A program made the position numbers and the translations under genes. 8,051 bases of DNA. It comes from an uncultured Holophagaceae bacterium (GTDB taxonomy: Bacteria > Acidobacteriota > Holophagae > Holophagales > Holophagaceae). The stretch is from assembly GCA_903890595.1 (NCBI GenBank), contig CAITBU010000071.1, positions 1 to 8,051 of the forward strand, read 5' to 3'. Positions 7,659 to 8,051 of this stretch are shown piece after piece (positions within the stretch are counted from its first letter, which is position 1; each line of letters begins with the position of its first letter). The notes beneath the pieces were generated by a model. That model made no database searches. It was not told the DNA's origin and saw only the letters and a program-made list of their open reading frames with translations.

Positions 7659-8051
7659 ATGGACCCCTTCGTACAGCCCAGCCCCGATCAGTCCGCCGCC
7701 GTGGATGCCGCCCTCAGCACCCGGCGCTCCATCCGTGCCTTCCTGCCGGACGCCGTGCCCCAGGCCGTGGTTGAGGACCTGCTGAAGGTGGCGTCGCGCG
7801 CGCCTTCCGGCACCAACACCCAGCCCTGGCAGGTGCACGTGCTCACGGGGGCGGCCCGGCAGCGGCTGTCGGACCGCATCCTGGCCCTCTGCGCCGATCC
7901 CGCTGCGCTGGCGGAGCACAAGGACGAGTACGACTACTACCCCAAGGAGTGGGTGTCTCCCTACATCGAGCGCCGTCGGAAAGTCGGCTGGGACCTCTAC
8001 GGCCTGCTGGGCATCGGCAAGGCTGACCGGGACCGCATGGCCCAGCAGCAC
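7659..8051 (+). CDS. Nitroreductase-family FMN oxidoreductase (3' end outside window)
   Basis: The first 131 codons are open to the window edge; family members are usually a little over 200 aa, so more than half is visible. The FMN-binding opening STRRSIRAFLPD (residues 20-31, with Arg22, Arg23 and Arg26) is followed by RAPSGTNTQPWQVHVLTG (47-64), both classic nitroreductase motifs. The later segment DEYDYYPKEWVSPYIERRRK and then GWDLYGLLGI (about 112-121) recurs in one common nitroreductase subgroup. Members reduce nitro compounds, quinones or enones with NAD(P)H; the physiological substrate cannot be told here. The ATG at 7659 is preceded by AAAGGA at 7645-7650 (eight-base spacing). The nearer ATG at 7654 is out of frame. 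The gap of 25 bases after ilvE suggests co-transcription, though nothing in the protein points to amino acid metabolism. Confidence 0.92.
   Translation, partial: MDPFVQPSPDQSAAVDAALSTRRSIRAFLPDAVPQAVVEDLLKVASRAPSGTNTQPWQVHVLTGAARQRLSDRILALCADPAALAEHKDEYDYYPKEWVSPYIERRRKVGWDLYGLLGIGKADRDRMAQQH

Overview
The window is GC-rich, densely coding bacterial chromosome with strong G/C preference at third codon positions. It looks like ordinary core and catabolic metabolism. I see no mobile element, CRISPR array, phage gene, tRNA or rRNA. The gene set, the DUF4136-type lipoprotein (Gram-negative outer envelope) and the general protein style would fit an Acidobacteriota (Holophagae/Geothrix-like) or a deltaproteobacterial or myxobacterial-type genome. 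That placement is a low-confidence inference.

Layout, left to right. (1) Minus strand, running off the left edge: a GNAT acetyltransferase of the kind seen in Pat-type protein/acyl-CoA synthetase acetyltransferases. (2) Divergent from it, plus strand: an AMP-forming short/medium-chain acyl-CoA synthetase, then a short intergenic stretch that is a G-quadruplex motif on the template strand, then a long (608 aa) DmdC/AcdA-type acyl-CoA dehydrogenase. These two are probably co-transcribed and would activate a carboxylic acid to its CoA thioester and then desaturate it. (3) A 144-base convergent gap with a long hairpin, a run of CACGAAG-like heptamers and a second hairpin over the next stop codon. 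(4) Minus strand: a small DUF4136-type lipoprotein. (5) Divergent from it, plus strand, a tightly spaced set: a MocR-type (GntR winged helix plus aminotransferase domain) protein, a type-II branched-chain amino acid aminotransferase (ilvE), and a nitroreductase-family flavoprotein cut by the right edge.

Taken together, the genes suggest amino-acid-derived carbon metabolism: transamination of branched-chain amino acids, CoA activation of short or branched acids, and acyl-CoA dehydrogenation. The GNAT protein may control the synthetase by acetylating its catalytic lysine, which sits in a PX4GK motif. This is inference from neighbourhood and family knowledge. I did not find a clearly new system. 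The points most worth checking are the GNAT/synthetase pair, the MocR-like protein that has lost two of the three arginines by which GntR proteins grip DNA, and the intergenic G-quadruplex motif.
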